Assembly (NCBI GenBank): GCA_949775045.1
Contig: OX459101.1
Coordinates: 8,044,601 to 8,108,600, forward strand
From: Metridium senile
Lineage: Eukaryota; Cnidaria; Anthozoa; Actiniaria; Metridiidae
Reading direction: 5' to 3'
Length of the DNA: 64,000 nucleotides
Under the pieces are notes generated by a model. It had not been told where the DNA came from, did not search any database, and saw only the letters and a program-made list of their open reading frames with translations. Shown here piece after piece: positions 46,903-64,000 of this stretch (the stretch's first letter is position 1; the number at the start of each line of letters is the position of its first letter). Both the position numbers and the translations under genes were made by a program.

Positions 46903-47258
46903 TAGTGTTTTCAAGTAGCTTACTAAACAAAGACAATAGAAGGGATTACTTTATACATGTTATTCGTACAACCTATTTCAAAAACGTTACCGCAGCTGAA
47001 GCTACAGTCAATACTCTGAAGCCTGCAAAGGATGTCGGTAGTAAGTAGAAAGTTATTCGTTTCCAGGTTGCTACTGCTAGTCTTCATCAGGCGATGGGTG
47101 GACTGGACTGACGATAGATCTGTCGTGGGATTCCTTTGAGGTTCATTTCGCGTTTTGATTGATGATCCTCAAATATCATGTTGTTCATTAGTATATTGAT
47201 ATGTCTACGTAATGTAAAATACTTCTATTATCTTAGTGCTTTCAATAATTAGAGCGAT

Positions 47259-47907
47259 TTCACATAACGCATTTTAGTATGCTAATGAGTAAAATAAGAT
47301 GCTAATGAGCTTTGCACGGGTATCTTATTAATTGTCAAGGGAACAAAGCAAAAAAAATATAGGGAACAAGGAAACACGAAACTGATATAGGGGAACAGGG
47401 GAACATGGTGAAATTTTGGATTGGAACAAGGAAACAAAGCGAAAATTTTGAAGGGAGCATGGGAACACGGACACCCCTGGGAGTTTCCTATTTATTGCAG
47501 CTTTAGATAACTGGACGTCCCGGGTAAAAAATTATTTGTTTTCAAGTACCTGCATGTACCTGTTCTAAAAGTGAGGGTGTATGACGTCCTACTATACTTT
47601 ACAATATTTATCATCATTTAAAAGTAATTATTTTTTTGCTTGAATTGTTGTTTTCTCTTACAATGTGGGTTGGGCCAGGTACTTCTGTTGTTGTCTTTTG
47701 ATTAAAAGTTCAATATCTTCTGTGTGACATAACCGGTCATTTAGAAATAAGAATTATCACAGGTTTTTTTTTTTCAAGAAATGCTGGTTAATTTGACTCA
47801 GTTTGAAACTTGAATCACTTGTGTATTTATATTCAAACAATCATTCACCTCAGGCTAAATGAATGTCAGTGAATAATAACTCGACTCATTCTCGGTTATT
47901 ACATTCT
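47259..47907. other. Spacer upstream of SNX19, with G-rich degenerate repeat
   Basis: Starts with a TA-GAGCGATTTCACATAACG end also found inverted at 21716-21783. 47335-47480 is a degenerate repeat of GGGGAACA/GGAAACA. The rest, AT-rich with several poly-T runs, is presumed upstream regulatory DNA. Confidence 0.5.
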
Positions 47908-47940
47908 ATCAGAGTTAATATTAACTCTGATTCTATATAA
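47908..47940 (+). promoter_or_regulatory. 24-bp perfect palindrome next to a TATA-like box
   Basis: ATCAGAGTTAAT and its complement form a perfect palindrome at 47908-47931, with TATATAA at 47934-47940. The distance to the SNX19 start codon (about 145 bp) fits a core promoter. The GTTAAT.ATTAAC half-sites resemble a homeodomain dimer (HNF1-like) site but lack the central base. Confidence 0.45.
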
Positions 47941-48017
47941 TTTTTGTTGTGCTGTTCGGAAAACTTTCGTGATTTCCGACTGACGTCCGACCGATGTGAT
48001 TTGACAGGCCGGGTTAC

Positions 48018-48079
48018 ATGGCGCGGGTCAGAGAGGTTTTCAACAACAAATGACCATGGCGCAAGAAGGAGTAGGGTGA
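48018..48079 (+). promoter_or_regulatory. Two short upstream open reading frames in the SNX19 leader
   Basis: ATG at 48018 opens an 11-residue frame ending at 48053 (MARVREVFNNK). ATG at 48056 opens a 7-residue frame ending at 48079 (MAQEGVG), 6 bp before the main start. Both starts have a G at +4. If the leader begins near the TATA-like box, both would be translated and may damp main-frame initiation. Confidence 0.5.
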
Positions 48080-48085
48080 AAAATC

Positions 48086-63656
<15,571 letters not shown>

Positions 63657-63689
63657 GTAACATGCAGATAGTGGTGCAAATGTAGTTAA

Positions 63690-63985
63690 TTATACAGTAT
63701 GAGTGGCTGATCTGTATGGGATATATAGTGGCGAGTCAAAGACGAGCCGTTGTATATCTCATACAGATCGGACACAAATATTGTATAGTACTTATGAAAC
63801 TCTAACATAAGTTCTTTAATATTTTACTAAAATTGTCAAGATCAAAGTAAATCTGACCAAGAAATTCAAGTTAAAACTTATGCAAATCAGGACGAATCTG
63901 TATGGGATATACAACCTCCTCCATGGTTGTGAATTCTTTTGTCAATTTCTCATGAATTATTGATTTTTATAAATGTCATTACAAT
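63690..63985 (-). mobile_element. Family F element, inverted, 33 bp after SNX19 exon 10
   Basis: Reverse-complement copy: GATCTGTATGGGATATA, CGAGTCAAAGACGAGCCGTTG hairpin remnant, TACTAAAATTGTCAAGAT and CAATTTCTCATGAATTATTG. Nearly full length. Confidence 0.8.
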
Positions 63986-64000
63986 TATTACTGACAATAA

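Larger units (their letters stand above)
46130..47258 (+). repeat. Family H direct repeats (three copies) carrying insertions
   Basis: Copies begin near 46136, 46676 and 47170 with CCATGTCATTTTATTCATTAGCATA-type sequence and continue with TGCTTTCAAATAGCTTATTAAACAAAG, AGAAGGGATTACGTTA and TATTTCAAAAACGTTGCCGCAGC. The first two are each interrupted by a different 141-bp element at a different site, so each serves as the empty-site control for the other. Confidence 0.75.

Overview
This is animal nuclear DNA: roughly 35 percent GC, with intron-rich genes that use GT-AG splice sites, long introns and very dense short inverted-repeat (MITE-like) transposons, microsatellites and tRNA-derived SINEs. 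The protein sequences are clearly metazoan. The mix of repeats, including G-tract elements and motifs such as TAGTCTCCCTCGCAG and AACCTCGTT.CCAGGG, reminds me of anthozoan cnidarians (corals, sea anemones). That species guess is memory-based inference, not shown by the window.

Four protein genes can be reconstructed exon by exon with consistent reading phase. (1) Positions 1-10927, minus strand: adenylyl cyclase-associated protein (CAP), 13 visible exons and 414 codons; the extreme C-terminus lies beyond base 1. (2) Positions 11818-12684, minus: a single-exon F-box/leucine-rich-repeat protein resembling FBXL15. (3) Positions 26966-30168, minus: a four-exon RBM24/RBM38 (SUP-12 type) RNA-binding protein of 241 residues. 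(4) Positions 48086 to beyond 64000, plus: a very long SNX19-type PXA-PX sorting nexin, 10 visible exons and at least 1574 codons, carrying an unusual block of eight lysine-rich repeats.

Between them lie two gene-poor stretches (12.7-26.9 kb and 30.2-47.9 kb) that consist largely of non-autonomous DNA transposons, tandem arrays and unrecognised AT-rich DNA. I found no transposase or reverse transcriptase frame in the window, so every mobile element here would depend on enzymes encoded elsewhere. Many elements are nested, and in several cases an uninterrupted second copy in the same window gives the empty target site: a four-element nest at 17.9-18.7 kb, two 141-bp TA-flanked insertions at 46.2-46.9 kb, and a double insertion inside one element at 5.6-7.2 kb.

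The genes have no evident shared pathway: actin turnover (CAP), ubiquitin ligase adaptor (FBXL15), muscle/splicing RNA-binding protein (RBM24/38) and endosome-ER membrane contact (SNX19). I see no novel multi-gene system. The most unusual signals are the repeat block in the sorting nexin, the constant-length 141-bp elements with a shared core but different arms, a 198-bp-arm foldback flanked by a direct repeat, and the G-tract elements with internal ACCCTAAAAGGTACG-type repeats.
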